Positions 51,510 through 59,932 of a stretch of DNA of 64,000 nt are shown piece by piece. This DNA is from Oscillospiraceae bacterium. GTDB taxonomy: Bacteria; Bacillota; Clostridia; Oscillospirales; Oscillospiraceae. The stretch spans positions 1 through 64,000 of the forward strand of contig JAEDDG010000003.1 in the NCBI GenBank assembly GCA_016293865.1, written 5' to 3'. The position numbers and the translations under genes are program-made. The notes below the pieces were generated by a model. That model saw only the letters and a list, made by a program, of their open reading frames with translations. It was not told the DNA's origin and made no database searches. The first letter of the stretch is position 1; each line of letters starts with the position of its first letter.

Positions 51510-51601
51510 TTTCACTGCCCTCCGTTCCACAGTATACCTATGCGATTTGCGGCAAGAATAGCCCTGCGCATGCATAGAATTCTCCGGAAGGGGTGAATGC
51601 T

Positions 51602-52729
51602 ATGAATCAGACCCGACAGCAGGGCCATTTCCGTGACATTGTGATCTGCACGGGGCTGGCCGCCGCGGTTGTTCTTCTGGCGGTTTATCCGTCACAGGCC
51701 ACCGCCGCAGCTGCAGACGCACTCGGGCTCTGCTGCCGCGTCATCATTCCTTCTCTTTTCCCGTACTTTGTTCTGACCGGCATGCTGACGCGCGGCGCGC
51801 TGCCGCAGGTTCTGAGCAGACTTGCGCGTCCTGTGATGGGTCCTCTGTTCGGGGTCGGCGGCGCCGGCGCCGCTCCGCTGGTCCTGGGCCTCGTGGGCGG
51901 TTATCCGGTCGGCGCGCGGACCGTTGCGGAACTTTATGACAGCGGCAGCGTCTCAAAAGCCGAGGCAGAAAAACTTCTGGCCTTCTGCAACAATTCCGGC
52001 CCGGCTTTTATTTTCGGAGTGGCCGGCGCAGCCGTGCTGGAAAGCGGACGGCTGGCGCTGATTGTTTATCTGTCGCACATCGCCGGCGCCGTATGTACAG
52101 GGCTTCTTCTGCGCGGGCGGCGGGCAGATTGCACGCTGTCCGCGCCCGTACCTTCCCGGACATGCGTGCAAGGCAGCTTTTCCGAACGCTTTGTCGCCGC
52201 AGTCACCGGTTCATTCACTGCCGTGCTGAATGTCTGCGCCTTCATTTTGTTTTTTGCCGTCGCAGTCAAAATGACAACGCTCTTCTTTCCGGCAGACAGT
52301 CCGGCGTGCACATGGCTCCTGCGTCTGTACACAGGCGCCATGGAGCTCTCCAGCGGCATCTGGTCACTGAAGGGCGCCAGCATCAGCAGTCCGCTGCTGG
52401 CTGCCGCCGCCGCGCTGATGCTGGGCTGGGGCGGACTGTCCGTTCACTGTCAGACGCTTGCCCTGACTGCCGGACGCAGCCTGCGGATGCGCCGCTATTT
52501 CTGCGGAAAGCTGCTGCACGGGCTGCTGTCCGCCCTTTTTGCAGGCGCAGCCGCCCTTCTGTTCGCGCCGTTTCTCCAGCCTGCCAGGGACACGGCGGCG
52601 CTGCCCGTCTGGATCTGCCAGGCGCACGCCGTCACTCCGCTTCTGCCCGCGCTTTCCGCCGGTTTTCTGTGGGCGGCCGCACAGCTTCTCCTGTCTGTAA
52701 AAAATATTGTTGAAAAAAGAAAACGCTGA
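51602..52729 (+). CDS. ylbJ: Sporulation integral membrane protein YlbJ
   Basis: A 375-aa polytopic membrane protein of the YlbJ/nucleoside-recognition group, with about eight hydrophobic segments. Signature stretches are LCCRVIIPSLFPYFVLTGML, LGLVGGYPVGARTVAELYDS and FCNNSGPAFIFGVAGAAV. In Bacillus ylbJ is needed for heat-resistant spores. The ATG at 51602 follows GGAAGGGG; a GTG three codons earlier is inside the site. It is divergent from yqfC and starts a short plus-strand run. Confidence 0.9.
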   Translation: MNQTRQQGHFRDIVICTGLAAAVVLLAVYPSQATAAAADALGLCCRVIIPSLFPYFVLTGMLTRGALPQVLSRLARPVMGPLFGVGGAGAAPLVLGLVGGYPVGARTVAELYDSGSVSKAEAEKLLAFCNNSGPAFIFGVAGAAVLESGRLALIVYLSHIAGAVCTGLLLRGRRADCTLSAPVPSRTCVQGSFSERFVAAVTGSFTAVLNVCAFILFFAVAVKMTTLFFPADSPACTWLLRLYTGAMELSSGIWSLKGASISSPLLAAAAALMLGWGGLSVHCQTLALTAGRSLRMRRYFCGKLLHGLLSALFAGAAALLFAPFLQPARDTAALPVWICQAHAVTPLLPALSAGFLWAAAQLLLSVKNIVEKRKR

Positions 52730-52853
52730 ATGTATAATCGCATCAGCGCAGGTATTTTCTCTGCGCCGGTCAGTCCGCCCTGATGGCGGCACATCCGACA
52801 CGCTCCCCTGCAGACACGCGCCGGATAAGGCATTTGATGACGGAGGCGATGCT

Positions 52854-53087
52854 ATGCTGTTCGACAAGCAGATTGAACCATGCTGTGCATATTGTCAGCG
52901 CGGCACCCGGATCAGCGATGATGATGTAATCTGTGTCAGGCGCGGCATTGTACCGGCAGACGGAAAATGCCGCAAATTTGTTTATGATCCGTTCCAGCGT
53001 GAGCCTGAACGGCCCGTCGTGCTCATGCCGGACAGAGATCATGCCGAAAGAATCAACCTGTCTCTGGATTCAACAACGAAAGGATGA
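52854..53087 (+). CDS. Small Cys-rich protein, 77 aa
   Basis: A 77-residue protein with a probable zinc-ribbon pattern: CCAYCQRG near residue 10, a third Cys in DDDVICVRRG and a fourth in DGKCRKFVYDPF. The C-terminus is charged (REPERPVV). I do not know a function, but short proteins with this pattern are common in Clostridia. GGAGG precedes the ATG at 52854. It follows ylbJ by 124 bases and is directly followed by the cation exchanger gene, whose probable start lies within ten bases of its stop. Confidence 0.8.
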   Translation: MLFDKQIEPCCAYCQRGTRISDDDVICVRRGIVPADGKCRKFVYDPFQREPERPVVLMPDRDHAERINLSLDSTTKG

Positions 53088-53093
53088 CTCACG

Positions 53094-54047
53094 ATCGAAG
53101 CTCTCCCACTAACCATTCTGCTTTTCATCGCCGGCCTGATTCTGATCATCATCGGCGGCGATAAATTTGTCGATGCAGCCGTGGCCATTGCCAAACGGAT
53201 GGGCATCAGCGAAATCATCATCGGCGCAACCATCGTCAGCCTGGGCACGACGCTGCCGGAAATTCTTGTTTCCACAACGGCCGGTCTGGAAGGCTCGGCG
53301 GACATTGCCACGGGCAATGCGTTCGGCTCCATCATCTGCAACACTGCCTTTATCGCCGGTCTGACACAGCTGATCCGGCCCACCACAGCCATTGACGCCC
53401 GCTCTCTGAGATGGCGCGTGCTTTTCTTTTACGCCGCAGGCGCCGTCTGCCTTGCTTTCGGCCTCGGCATGCAGCACTTCGGTCTCGCGGCCGGGCTGAT
53501 TCTGCTTGCAATGTTCGCGCTTTACGCCTGGCTGACCATTTCCATTAAGGGCGACAGTCCGGAAGAGGACAAGCCGGCTGAAAATGACGACAGCGGGAAA
53601 CAAAAGCCCATCTGGCAGAATATCCTGATACTCATTGTCACTGCCGCCATGCTGTATGTCGGCGCAAAGCTGCTGGTGGACAAAGGCATTATTCTGGCAG
53701 AACTGGCCGGCATTCCGGAGCGCGTCATCGGCGTGACATTCATTGCGCTGGGCACCTCTCTGCCGGAGCTTGTGACTGCCATTACCTCTCTTATAAAAGG
53801 TCATGCCTCCGTCTCCATCGGCAACATTGTCGGTGCAAATCTGCTCAACCTTCTGCTGGTCATCGGCATTCCGTCCGTTCTGTGCGGCGTAACGCCCTCT
53901 GCCATTTCCATTACGCGGGATCTGCCCATCGCACTCGGCGTAATGGCAGTCCTGGCAATTCCCATGATTCTCCGCAAACGCGGCAGCCGCCTGCAGGGCG
54001 CGCTGCTTGTGGCCGGCTATGCAGCCTACTGCATCTGGCAGTTCTGA
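53094..54047 (+). CDS. Calcium/sodium antiporter family protein (YrbG/CaCA), unusual start
   Basis: A CaCA superfamily exchanger with two inverted repeats, each with the alpha-motif: IGATIVSLGTTLPEILVST and GVTFIALGTSLPELVTAIT. About ten hydrophobic segments are joined by an acidic cytoplasmic loop (SPEEDKPAENDDSGK). The frame is open from 53088, but no ATG, GTG or TTG occurs before GTG 53181, which would cut away the first membrane helix. AAAGGA at 53080-53085 points to initiation at ATC 53094 (or the ACG before it), giving 317 aa of normal family layout. Either a rare start codon or a small sequence error or mutation explains this. A terminator follows. Confidence 0.8.
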   Translation: MEALPLTILLFIAGLILIIIGGDKFVDAAVAIAKRMGISEIIIGATIVSLGTTLPEILVSTTAGLEGSADIATGNAFGSIICNTAFIAGLTQLIRPTTAIDARSLRWRVLFFYAAGAVCLAFGLGMQHFGLAAGLILLAMFALYAWLTISIKGDSPEEDKPAENDDSGKQKPIWQNILILIVTAAMLYVGAKLLVDKGIILAELAGIPERVIGVTFIALGTSLPELVTAITSLIKGHASVSIGNIVGANLLNLLLVIGIPSVLCGVTPSAISITRDLPIALGVMAVLAIPMILRKRGSRLQGALLVAGYAAYCIWQF

Positions 54048-54130
54048 ACCGAAAACGGCAGCCGCAATCCAGCCGGCGCAGCCTGTCTGCGCCGGTTCTT
54101 TTTTTCTGCCGACGTCCCCATGCGCTAAAA

Positions 54131-54171
54131 AAACAGGGCGGACAGCACAATTTGTGCCGTCCGCCCTGTTT
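54131..54171. terminator. Bidirectional terminator between the exchanger gene and tsf
   Basis: A long stem (AAACAGGGCGGAC... with GTCCGCCCTGTTT, one bulge) with a TTTG loop. The A7 run on its left gives a T-tail for tsf transcripts coming from the right; the plus-strand exchanger gene also ends here. Confidence 0.85.
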
Positions 54172-54230
54172 GGGCAAAACTCTCAACATCAGCGCGCGGC
54201 TGGCGCGCAAACATTTTCAGCGCAGGGCGC

Positions 54231-55142
54231 TTACTTAATCATGTTGGCGACTTCTTCTGCCAGATTGTCCTGCCGCTTCTCCAGGCCTTCGCCCTTCTCG
54301 AAACGGGTGGCAGCCTTGAAGGTCACCTTGCCGCCCAGAGCCTTAGCAGCGCTGGCCATATACTTCTCAACGGTCATGGAGCCGTCCTTCACGAACTCCT
54401 GCTGCAGCAGGCAGTTTTCGCCGTAGAACTTATTCAGCTTGCCCATAACGATCTTTTCACGGACCTGCTCGGGCTTGCCGGCCATTTTGGGATCGTTGGC
54501 CATCTGCGCCATCATGATCTTCTTCTCTTCGTCCAGGACATCCTGCGTGACCTGGGACTTATCCCAGTAACGGGGATTCAGAGCGGCGATCTGCATGGCA
54601 ATGTCCTTGCCGATTTCAGTCGCATCAATGCCGCCCTCAACTTCAAGATTGACCAGAACGCCGATCTTGCCGCCTGCATGGATATACGGAACGGAGAAGC
54701 CGTCTGCATAGCGGACAAAACGGCGGACCTTAATGTTCTCGCCGATAACCAGAACGCGGTCATTCTGCATCTCCTGCACAGTCATATCGCTGTCAGGATA
54801 TTTGCAGGCATACAGAGCATCCAGATCTGCAGGATTGTCCTTTGCGACAACCTGAGCAATGCCCTTGACGTAGCTCACGAACTTCTCGTTCTTGGCAACG
54901 AAGTCGGACTCTGCGTTCACTTCGACCACAACACCGACACCGTCAATCACAGCGGCATAAGCCATGCCTTCCGCGGCAATGCGGCCGGCCTTCTTTTCAG
55001 CTGCAGCCAGACCCTTTTCACGGAGCCATTCAACAGCCTTATCCATATCACCGTCAGCAGTTGCAAGCGCTTTCTTGCAGTCCATCATGCCAACGCCGGT
55101 AATCTCACGCAGATATTTAACATCAGCAGCAGTAAATGCCAT
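54231..55142 (-). CDS. tsf: Elongation factor Ts
   Basis: A 303-aa nucleotide exchange factor for EF-Tu. The UBA-like N-terminus VKYLREITGVGMMDCKKALA, then KGLAAAEKKAGRIAAEG and VEVNAESDFVAKNEKF are the family signatures. GGAGG precedes the ATG. It follows rpsB by 55 bases in the classic rpsB-tsf operon. Confidence 0.97.
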   Translation of the reverse strand: MAFTAADVKYLREITGVGMMDCKKALATADGDMDKAVEWLREKGLAAAEKKAGRIAAEGMAYAAVIDGVGVVVEVNAESDFVAKNEKFVSYVKGIAQVVAKDNPADLDALYACKYPDSDMTVQEMQNDRVLVIGENIKVRRFVRYADGFSVPYIHAGGKIGVLVNLEVEGGIDATEIGKDIAMQIAALNPRYWDKSQVTQDVLDEEKKIMMAQMANDPKMAGKPEQVREKIVMGKLNKFYGENCLLQQEFVKDGSMTVEKYMASAAKALGGKVTFKAATRFEKGEGLEKRQDNLAEEVANMIK

Positions 55143-55197
55143 ATTCTTTTCCTCCTGTTATCATTGGTGCCGCCGGCATCCGGCGGTGGATTGTCTC

Positions 55198-55944
55198 TTA
55201 CTCAGCAGCGGGCGCTTCTTCAGCGGCGGGAGCGGCTTCCTGCTCGGGCGCGGCAGCATCCTCACCCTGTCTGCCTTCCACAACGGCATTGGCCATGGTC
55301 TGGCTGATCAGCTTGATTGCACGGATTGCGTCGTCGTTGCCGGGGATCACATAATCGATCTCGTCAGGATCGCAGTTGGTGTCCACGATCGCAACGATGG
55401 GGATACGGAGCTTTCTGGCCTCGGCGATGGCGTTGCGCTCCTTGCGGGGGTCAATGATGAACAATGCAGAGGGCAGCTTCTTCATTTCCTTCACGCCGCC
55501 CAGGTATTTTTCCAGCTTGCCGATTTCGTTGGTGAGCTTGATAACTTCCTTTTTCGGAAGCAGATCGAACGTGCCGTCTTCCTGCATCTTGCGCAGCTGG
55601 GCCAGTCTGTCAATACGGGTACGCATGGTCTTGAAGTTGGTGAGCATGCCGCCCAGCCATCTTGCGTTGACATAGAACATACCGACGCGCTCTGCTTCTT
55701 CCTTCACAGCGTCCTGCGCCTGCTTTTTGGTGCCGACGAAAAGGATCGTGCCGCCGTTGGCGGTGGTGTCACGCACGAAATTGTACGCTTCTTCCAGCTT
55801 TTTCACGGTCTTCTGCAGGTCAATGATGTAAATGCCGTTGCGCTCCATGTAGATATAGGGCGCCATTTTCGGGTTCCAGCGGCGGGTCTGATGGCCGAAA
55901 TGCACACCGGCCTCCAGAAGCTGTTTCATAGATACGACTGCCAT
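55198..55944 (-). CDS. rpsB: 30S ribosomal protein S2
   Basis: A 248-aa ribosomal protein with MKQLLEAGVHFGHQTRRWNP, IIDLQKTVKKLEEAY, WLGGMLTNFKTMRTRI and DPRKERNAIAEARKLRIPIV. The C-terminus is an Ala/Glu/Pro-rich low-complexity tail, common in S2. The ATG at 55944 follows GGAGG; the frame is open 24 codons upstream, which is leader. It is the first gene of rpsB-tsf. Confidence 0.97.
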   Translation of the reverse strand: MAVVSMKQLLEAGVHFGHQTRRWNPKMAPYIYMERNGIYIIDLQKTVKKLEEAYNFVRDTTANGGTILFVGTKKQAQDAVKEEAERVGMFYVNARWLGGMLTNFKTMRTRIDRLAQLRKMQEDGTFDLLPKKEVIKLTNEIGKLEKYLGGVKEMKKLPSALFIIDPRKERNAIAEARKLRIPIVAIVDTNCDPDEIDYVIPGNDDAIRAIKLISQTMANAVVEGRQGEDAAAPEQEAAPAAEEAPAAE

Positions 55945-56051
55945 AATTTGTTTTCCTCCTGTGTGATTGTTTTTTACCTCCGCGGCCTTCTGCCTTCCCC
56001 TCACCTTGCGGCACAAAGGGTAAAGATCGGTCCGCGTGCGTAATCGCGGAT

Positions 56052-56080
56052 ATTATAGCAAAAAGGATCTCCAAAAGCAA
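56052..56080 (-). promoter_or_regulatory. Promoter of rpsB-tsf
   Basis: TTGCTT (56075-56080) and TATAAT (56052-56057), 17 bases apart on the minus strand, leave a leader of about 100 bases before rpsB that could hold an S2 autoregulatory site; I see no definite one. Confidence 0.85.
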
Positions 56081-56120
56081 GCATTATTTTACATTCTCAG
56101 GAAATCTTCCGCCTTTTTCT

Positions 56121-56399
56121 TTAAAACCACGGCCGCTTCGGCCGTTTCTCCCGGCAGCATTCGCCGCTGATCTCAACAATGATAATATCATCCCCGATTC
56201 TCCGGATACATTCCCACGGAATGACAAAATCGTCCTCCCTGCCCAGCAGCCCGAAAAAGCGGCACGGGCCGGGAACAATGAGCGCCAGCAGCTGCCCGGT
56301 CGTGTCGTTGATCAGCACGTCGCACACGAAACCAAGGCGCATTCCGCTGCAGATGTTGATCACTTCCTTGCACCGCAGATCTGCAATCCTGCACCGCAT
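56121..56399 (-). CDS. ylmC: YlmC/YmxH family PRC-barrel protein
   Basis: A 92-aa PRC-barrel protein of the sporulation-associated YlmC/YmxH group: CRIADLRCKEVINICSGMRL at the N-terminus, FVCDVLINDTTGQLLALIVP in the barrel and a C-terminal EISGECCREKRP. The ATG at 56399 lies seven bases after AAAGGAGG. Its precise role is unknown; in Bacillus the paralogues are induced in sporulation. It is a single gene between the rpsB promoter and the mgtE terminator. Confidence 0.87.
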   Translation of the reverse strand: MRCRIADLRCKEVINICSGMRLGFVCDVLINDTTGQLLALIVPGPCRFFGLLGREDDFVIPWECIRRIGDDIIIVEISGECCREKRPKRPWF

Positions 56400-56466
56400 A
56401 CACATTCCTCCTTTCAGAAAGCATATGCGCGCAGAGGATCTTCTATGCCCGGTGCATGCCGCAAAA

Positions 56467-56492
56467 AGAGAGACTGCAGGCGCAGTCTCTCT
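56467..56492 (-). terminator. Intrinsic terminator of mgtE
   Basis: A perfect 11-bp stem (AGAGAGACTGC at 56467-56477 with GCAGTCTCTCT at 56482-56492) and 4-base loop, followed on the minus strand by T5. It lies 18 bases past the mgtE stop. Confidence 0.92.
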
Positions 56493-56509
56493 TCAGCAGA
56501 AGCAGCAGA

Positions 56510-57886
56510 TTAAAGATTCAGCAGCAGGGATGCCCATCTGAAATAGATCAGCAGGCTCAGTGCGTCAACAATCGTCGTGATAAACGGGCTTGCCATCACT
56601 GCCGGGTCAAAGCCCAGCTTCTGGGCCAGCATGGGCAGCGTACAGCCCACCACCTTGGCGCATATGACAGTGACGCCCAGCGTCAGGCATACAACCAGCG
56701 CCACCGTATACGTCACGCCGGAGGAATGCATCAGCAGCATGTCCACCAGAACAATCTTGATGAAATTTGCCGCAGCCAGCACAATGCCGCAGAAAAACGA
56801 CACGCGGATTTCTTTCCATATCACACGGAAAATATCGCTGAACTCAATATCCCCCAGAGACAGGCTGCGGATGATGGTGACAGACGCCTGACTTCCCGAA
56901 TTGCCGCCGGTATCCATCAGCATCGGGATAAACGCGGTCAGAGCCACCTGTGCGGCCAGCGCGTTTTCAAAGGATGTGATGATCATCCCGGTAAAGGTGG
57001 CGGAAACCATCAGCAGCAGAAGCCAAGGGATCCGGCTTTTCCAGATGCTGAATACGCTCATTTTGAGATACGGCTTGTCTGACGGCGTAATACCGGCCAT
57101 GATCTCAATGTCTTCCGTCGTCTCTTCCTCGATAACGTCCATGGCGTCGTCGACGGTGATGATGCCCACAAGGCGGTTGTCTCCGTCCACAACCGGCAGA
57201 GCGACAAAATTGTACCTGGTGAACATCTGGGCAACATCTTCCTGATCGTCCGTCGTCTTCACGGAAATCAGGTTCGTATCCATGATATCTTCCACCAGAT
57301 CGTCGTCTTCCGCCAGAATCAGGTGCTTGAGAGAGATAAAGCCCACCAGTACATTTGACGTGCTGGTTACATAACAGGTGTAGATCGTCTCCTTGTCCAC
57401 ACCCGTCCGGCGGATGCGCTTAATGGCCTCCTCCGCCGTCATGCCGGGACGAAGACTGACAAACTCCGTTGTCATGATGCTGCCGGCGGAATCCTCCGGA
57501 TATTTGAGGACTTCATTGATCATTTTGCGCATTTCCGGATCTGCCTGCCGGAGAATACGCTTGACCACATTGGCCGGCATTTCTTCCACAAGGTCCGCTG
57601 CGTCGTCCACATACAGCTCGTCGACGACTTCTTTCAGTTCGGCGTCGGAGAAGCCGCGGATCAGCATCTCCTGAACATCGCTTTCCATTTCGACAAAGGT
57701 CTCTGCCGCCTGCTCTTTGGGAAGCAGACGGAAAAGAAGAGGCAATTTTTCCTCCGGCAGTTCTTCGAAAAGGATCGCGACATCCGCCGGGTTCATTGTG
57801 ATCAGAATGTCACGCAGGGTGGCGTATTTTTTGTTCTCAAGGAGTGCAGAAATCGTATCCTCAAGGACAAAAGTGTTTTCGCGCAT
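56510..57886 (-). CDS. mgtE: Magnesium transporter MgtE
   Basis: A 458-aa Mg2+ channel. The N-terminal superhelical domain has NPADVAILFEELPEEKLPLL, a CBS-domain pair follows (about 130-255; YTCYVTSTSNVLVGFISLKH, FVALPVVDGDNRLVGIITVDD), then five membrane helices containing LMDTGGNSGSQASVTIIRSL, the pore-region signature. GGAGG lies eight bases before the ATG. It has a strong promoter and a leader of about 180 bases with two small ORFs and a long-range stem, so regulation by an RNA-level mechanism is likely. No M-box aptamer is recognised. Confidence 0.95.
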   Translation of the reverse strand: MRENTFVLEDTISALLENKKYATLRDILITMNPADVAILFEELPEEKLPLLFRLLPKEQAAETFVEMESDVQEMLIRGFSDAELKEVVDELYVDDAADLVEEMPANVVKRILRQADPEMRKMINEVLKYPEDSAGSIMTTEFVSLRPGMTAEEAIKRIRRTGVDKETIYTCYVTSTSNVLVGFISLKHLILAEDDDLVEDIMDTNLISVKTTDDQEDVAQMFTRYNFVALPVVDGDNRLVGIITVDDAMDVIEEETTEDIEIMAGITPSDKPYLKMSVFSIWKSRIPWLLLLMVSATFTGMIITSFENALAAQVALTAFIPMLMDTGGNSGSQASVTIIRSLSLGDIEFSDIFRVIWKEIRVSFFCGIVLAAANFIKIVLVDMLLMHSSGVTYTVALVVCLTLGVTVICAKVVGCTLPMLAQKLGFDPAVMASPFITTIVDALSLLIYFRWASLLLNL

Positions 57887-57898
57887 ACACTTACCTCC

Positions 57899-57964
57899 TT
57901 ATCGAGGCAAGGCGAAAACAGACTCAGAAAGCGGATACGCACAAACGGCATAACCAGTCATCAT
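57899..57964 (-). CDS. Putative leader peptide 2 of mgtE, 21 aa
   Basis: A short ORF starting at tandem ATGs after AAAAGGCG and reading MMTGYAVCAYPLSESVFALP plus Arg. Its TAA stop is the first part of the mgtE ribosome binding site (TAAGGAGG), so a ribosome ending here would sit on the mgtE start region. It spans the loop and 3' arm of the leader stem. Translation is inferred from position and spacing only. Confidence 0.4.
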   Translation of the reverse strand: MMTGYAVCAYPLSESVFALPR

Positions 57965-58010
57965 CGCCTTTTCGCCCTACCTTACTGCCTGTACTACCGC
58001 TGGCGTCCAC
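57924..58010 (-). CDS. Putative leader peptide 1 of mgtE, 28 aa
   Basis: A GTG-started ORF with a perfect GGAGGTG six bases upstream. The peptide reads MDASGSTGSKVGRKGDDDWL followed by CRLCVSAF. It has a run of three Asp, and acidic runs are known to destabilise translating ribosomes when Mg2+ is low, so a Mg-sensing leader peptide is conceivable. It overlaps leader ORF 2 in another frame and covers the 5' arm of the leader stem. Confidence 0.45.
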   Translation of the reverse strand: MDASGSTGSKVGRKGDDDWLCRLCVSAF

Positions 58011-58070
58011 TTTCTCACCTCCAGAATATTATGATCTCAATTTCGCCGTTTCATAAACCGGCACTTTGCA

Positions 58071-58099
58071 ATTCTAAGGCCAAAATCATGGAATGTCAA
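58071..58099 (-). promoter_or_regulatory. Promoter of mgtE
   Basis: A consensus TTGACA (58094-58099) and TAGAAT (58071-58076) with a 17-base spacer on the minus strand. It implies a leader of about 180 bases. Confidence 0.9.
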
Positions 58100-58244
58100 C
58101 CCCAAACCGGGTGCAAAACGTCACTTTCTCCCGATTTCAAGCGTTATTTGCATTTACACTCTGAATTTCGGCTGAATTTCGCCTGCTGCGCGGGAATTTG
58201 AACCTTTTTGTGTCCGTCTCCTGCCGGACCTGCCTAAAAAAGAT

Positions 58245-58276
58245 CGGGCGGTTCTTCGCCCCGGAAGAACCGCCCG
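58245..58276 (-). terminator. Terminator of the AI-2E-family gene
   Basis: A perfect 13-bp stem (58245-58257 with 58264-58276), 6-base loop, followed on the minus strand by GATCTTTTTT. It lies 15 bases beyond the stop. Confidence 0.92.
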
Positions 58277-58291
58277 CCTGTTTCAAAAATT

Positions 58292-59472
58292 CTACCGCCC
58301 GTTTTTCCCGTCATCCTGCGGTTCATCCGTACACTGCGGTTCATCATCCGCACACTGCGCTGCTTCCCTGCGGGCCAGCGTGCGGTTCGTGTTCTCCCGG
58401 ATCAGAATCATTGCAATGGCAAACAGCGGAATAAAGAAAATCATCCCCAGAAGGCCCATCAGCTTTCCGCCGATAAACACGGCGATCAGTGTCCACAGCG
58501 GCGGAAGATCCACCGCGGCGCCCACCACATGGGGATAGATGAACTGATTTTCAATCAGCTGCACCGCCTGATAAATCGCCAGGCAAAGCAGAACCTTCGA
58601 CGGATCCGCCAGAAACACGAGAAATGCGCCGATCACGCAGGATGTAATCGCCCCCACATAGGGAATAAAGGCCAGTGCCGCCGTCAGCACGCCGATCAGA
58701 CTCGCATAAGGGATGCCGAAAATGCCGAGGAAAATCGTAATCAGAGCCCCGAGAATGCAGGCTTCAACGCAGTGTCGGATAAGAATCTGGAAAACGTCTC
58801 ATTGGTCAGATCCCATACGTGGAGCAGGCTGCTGACCGTGGACTCTTTCAAATGCGCGGTCATAAGCTTTTTGACCTGCCTGGTCAGGTCGTTTTTACAC
58901 AAAAGCACATAAATCGCAATGATAAAAGCAACTCCGAAAGAGATGACTCTCGATACGGCGCCTGAAACAAAATCCACCGCCGAGGAAATCAGTGAACCTG
59001 CGCCGCCAGACAGAATCTCCATCAGCTGATTCAGATCAAACGTGTCAAACCAGTGCACAAGCATCGCCGAATCAATGTTGTATCCCTTCAGCGCTTCAGC
59101 CCACTCCGGCCATTTTTCCGCAATCAGCGTATAAAGGCTGGAGACCGATGCAACAAGATCCGGAATGATCAGCGTACAAAGCAGCGCGATCACCAAAAGC
59201 ATGCACAGCAGCGTCAGAATCAGACTGACCAGCCGCCGGAGCTTCCTTCTCGGCGGATGTCTGGTCCTGCGCGCTGCTTTGGCAAGCAGGTTCTCAAAAC
59301 CGCGCATGGGCACGTTCAGAAGAAACGCGAAAAAGAAACCCAGCAGCACAGGCGCAATCAGTTCCCAGGCTTTTCCAAGGAACGCAAAAAACTCCTGCAT
59401 GTTCATCAGTACAGCAAACAGCACAACGCCGAACCCAACCAGAAGAAACTGACGCTTTATACTTTTTTCCAC
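58292..59472 (-). pseudogene. AI-2E family transporter, interrupted by a frameshift
   Basis: The two halves of one AI-2E/TqsA-like membrane protein lie in different frames. The N-terminal part starts at GTG 59472 (GGAGG seven bases upstream) and reads to LTNETFSRFL, then goes out of frame and stops at 58741. The C-terminal part, beginning IRHCVEACILGALITIFLG in the next frame, continues through IGVLTAALAFIPYVGAIT to the stop at 58292. Inserting one base near 58780-58784 would restore about 393 aa of normal family layout with eight membrane segments. No slippery site for programmed frameshifting is seen. It may be a true pseudogene or a sequence error; both halves otherwise look undamaged. Confidence 0.85.
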
Positions 59473-59880
59473 GATTGTGCCTCCAGATATTCAGCCCGAA
59501 CAGACGCAGGCCGGGCATTTCCCGTTCCGCACGTCTCCGCTTTCCCGGTCACGCGGCTCTTTCAGCCCGGCGCATCGCCTGCCGCAATCGCCTGCTTTTA
59601 AACTATTAAATCCGTTTTGCCCGCTTTTGTCAACTCAAAAGCGGAATTCCCGCACATCCGCCGCCTGCGCACTTTTGTGCCGGCGGCACCTGCAGGAGGC
59701 TGACTGCCGGAGACTGTGCCGCCGTTTCCGTACAGAAACCCGGACAATCCGGCCCGTCCGGCTGACCGGACCGGCCGGATCCGTCCAGTCTTTTCCACGT
59801 CAGGAACGCGGTATTGTGCAGAAAGCTCCGGCAGGTTTTCAAGTTAACATAATCTTCGCATGCGCAGTCCCCGGAACAGC
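59473..59880. other. Intergenic stretch without a recognised gene
   Basis: About 400 bases between rpoD and the AI-2E-family gene. It contains a CCGG-rich part (59735-59790) able to form several alternative hairpins. A minus-strand ORF of 97 codons (59630-59923) is open but Cys/Gly/Pro-rich, has no convincing ribosome binding site, and starts inside a hairpin, so I do not accept it as a gene. No tRNA or known ncRNA is recognised. Confidence 0.5.
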
Positions 59881-59912
59881 GGAACAGGGCGCCCGGCAGG
59901 GTGCCCTGTTCC
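59881..59912 (-). terminator. Hairpin after rpoD, possible terminator
   Basis: GGAACAGGGCGCCC (59881-59894) pairs with GGGTGCCCTGTTCC (59899-59912) with one wobble. No T-run follows on the minus strand, so termination would be weak or Rho-assisted; it may instead protect the 3' end of the rpoD message. Confidence 0.55.
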
Positions 59913-59932
59913 ATCGTTTTCACCGGCTGTTT

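Larger units (their letters stand above)
57887..58070 (-). promoter_or_regulatory. Structured leader of mgtE
   Basis: Between promoter and gene, a 14-base element beginning AGGTAGGGCG (about 57984-57971) can pair over its whole length, with two wobbles, with TTTTCGCCTTGCCT (about 57917-57904) just upstream of the mgtE ribosome binding site. A second small hairpin (GCCGGTTT/AAACGGC, about 58045-58062) lies near the 5' end. Two short ORFs overlap this structure. The conserved core of the M-box riboswitch is not found. Confidence 0.6.

Noticed and set aside
53083..53160. ATG at 53083 as the start of the cation exchanger
   Set aside because: It is in the wrong frame and meets a stop after about 26 codons; the exchanger frame has no ATG there.
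57887..58070. M-box (ykoK) Mg2+ riboswitch before mgtE
   Set aside because: A GACGCCA resembling one M-box segment is present, but the other conserved M-box blocks and their order are missing; the leader is described as unclassified instead.
59630..59923. Minus-strand ORF of 97 codons after rpoD
   Set aside because: No convincing ribosome binding site, starts within the post-rpoD hairpin, composition rich in Cys, Gly and Pro, and no recognisable motif. Left as a gene-free stretch.
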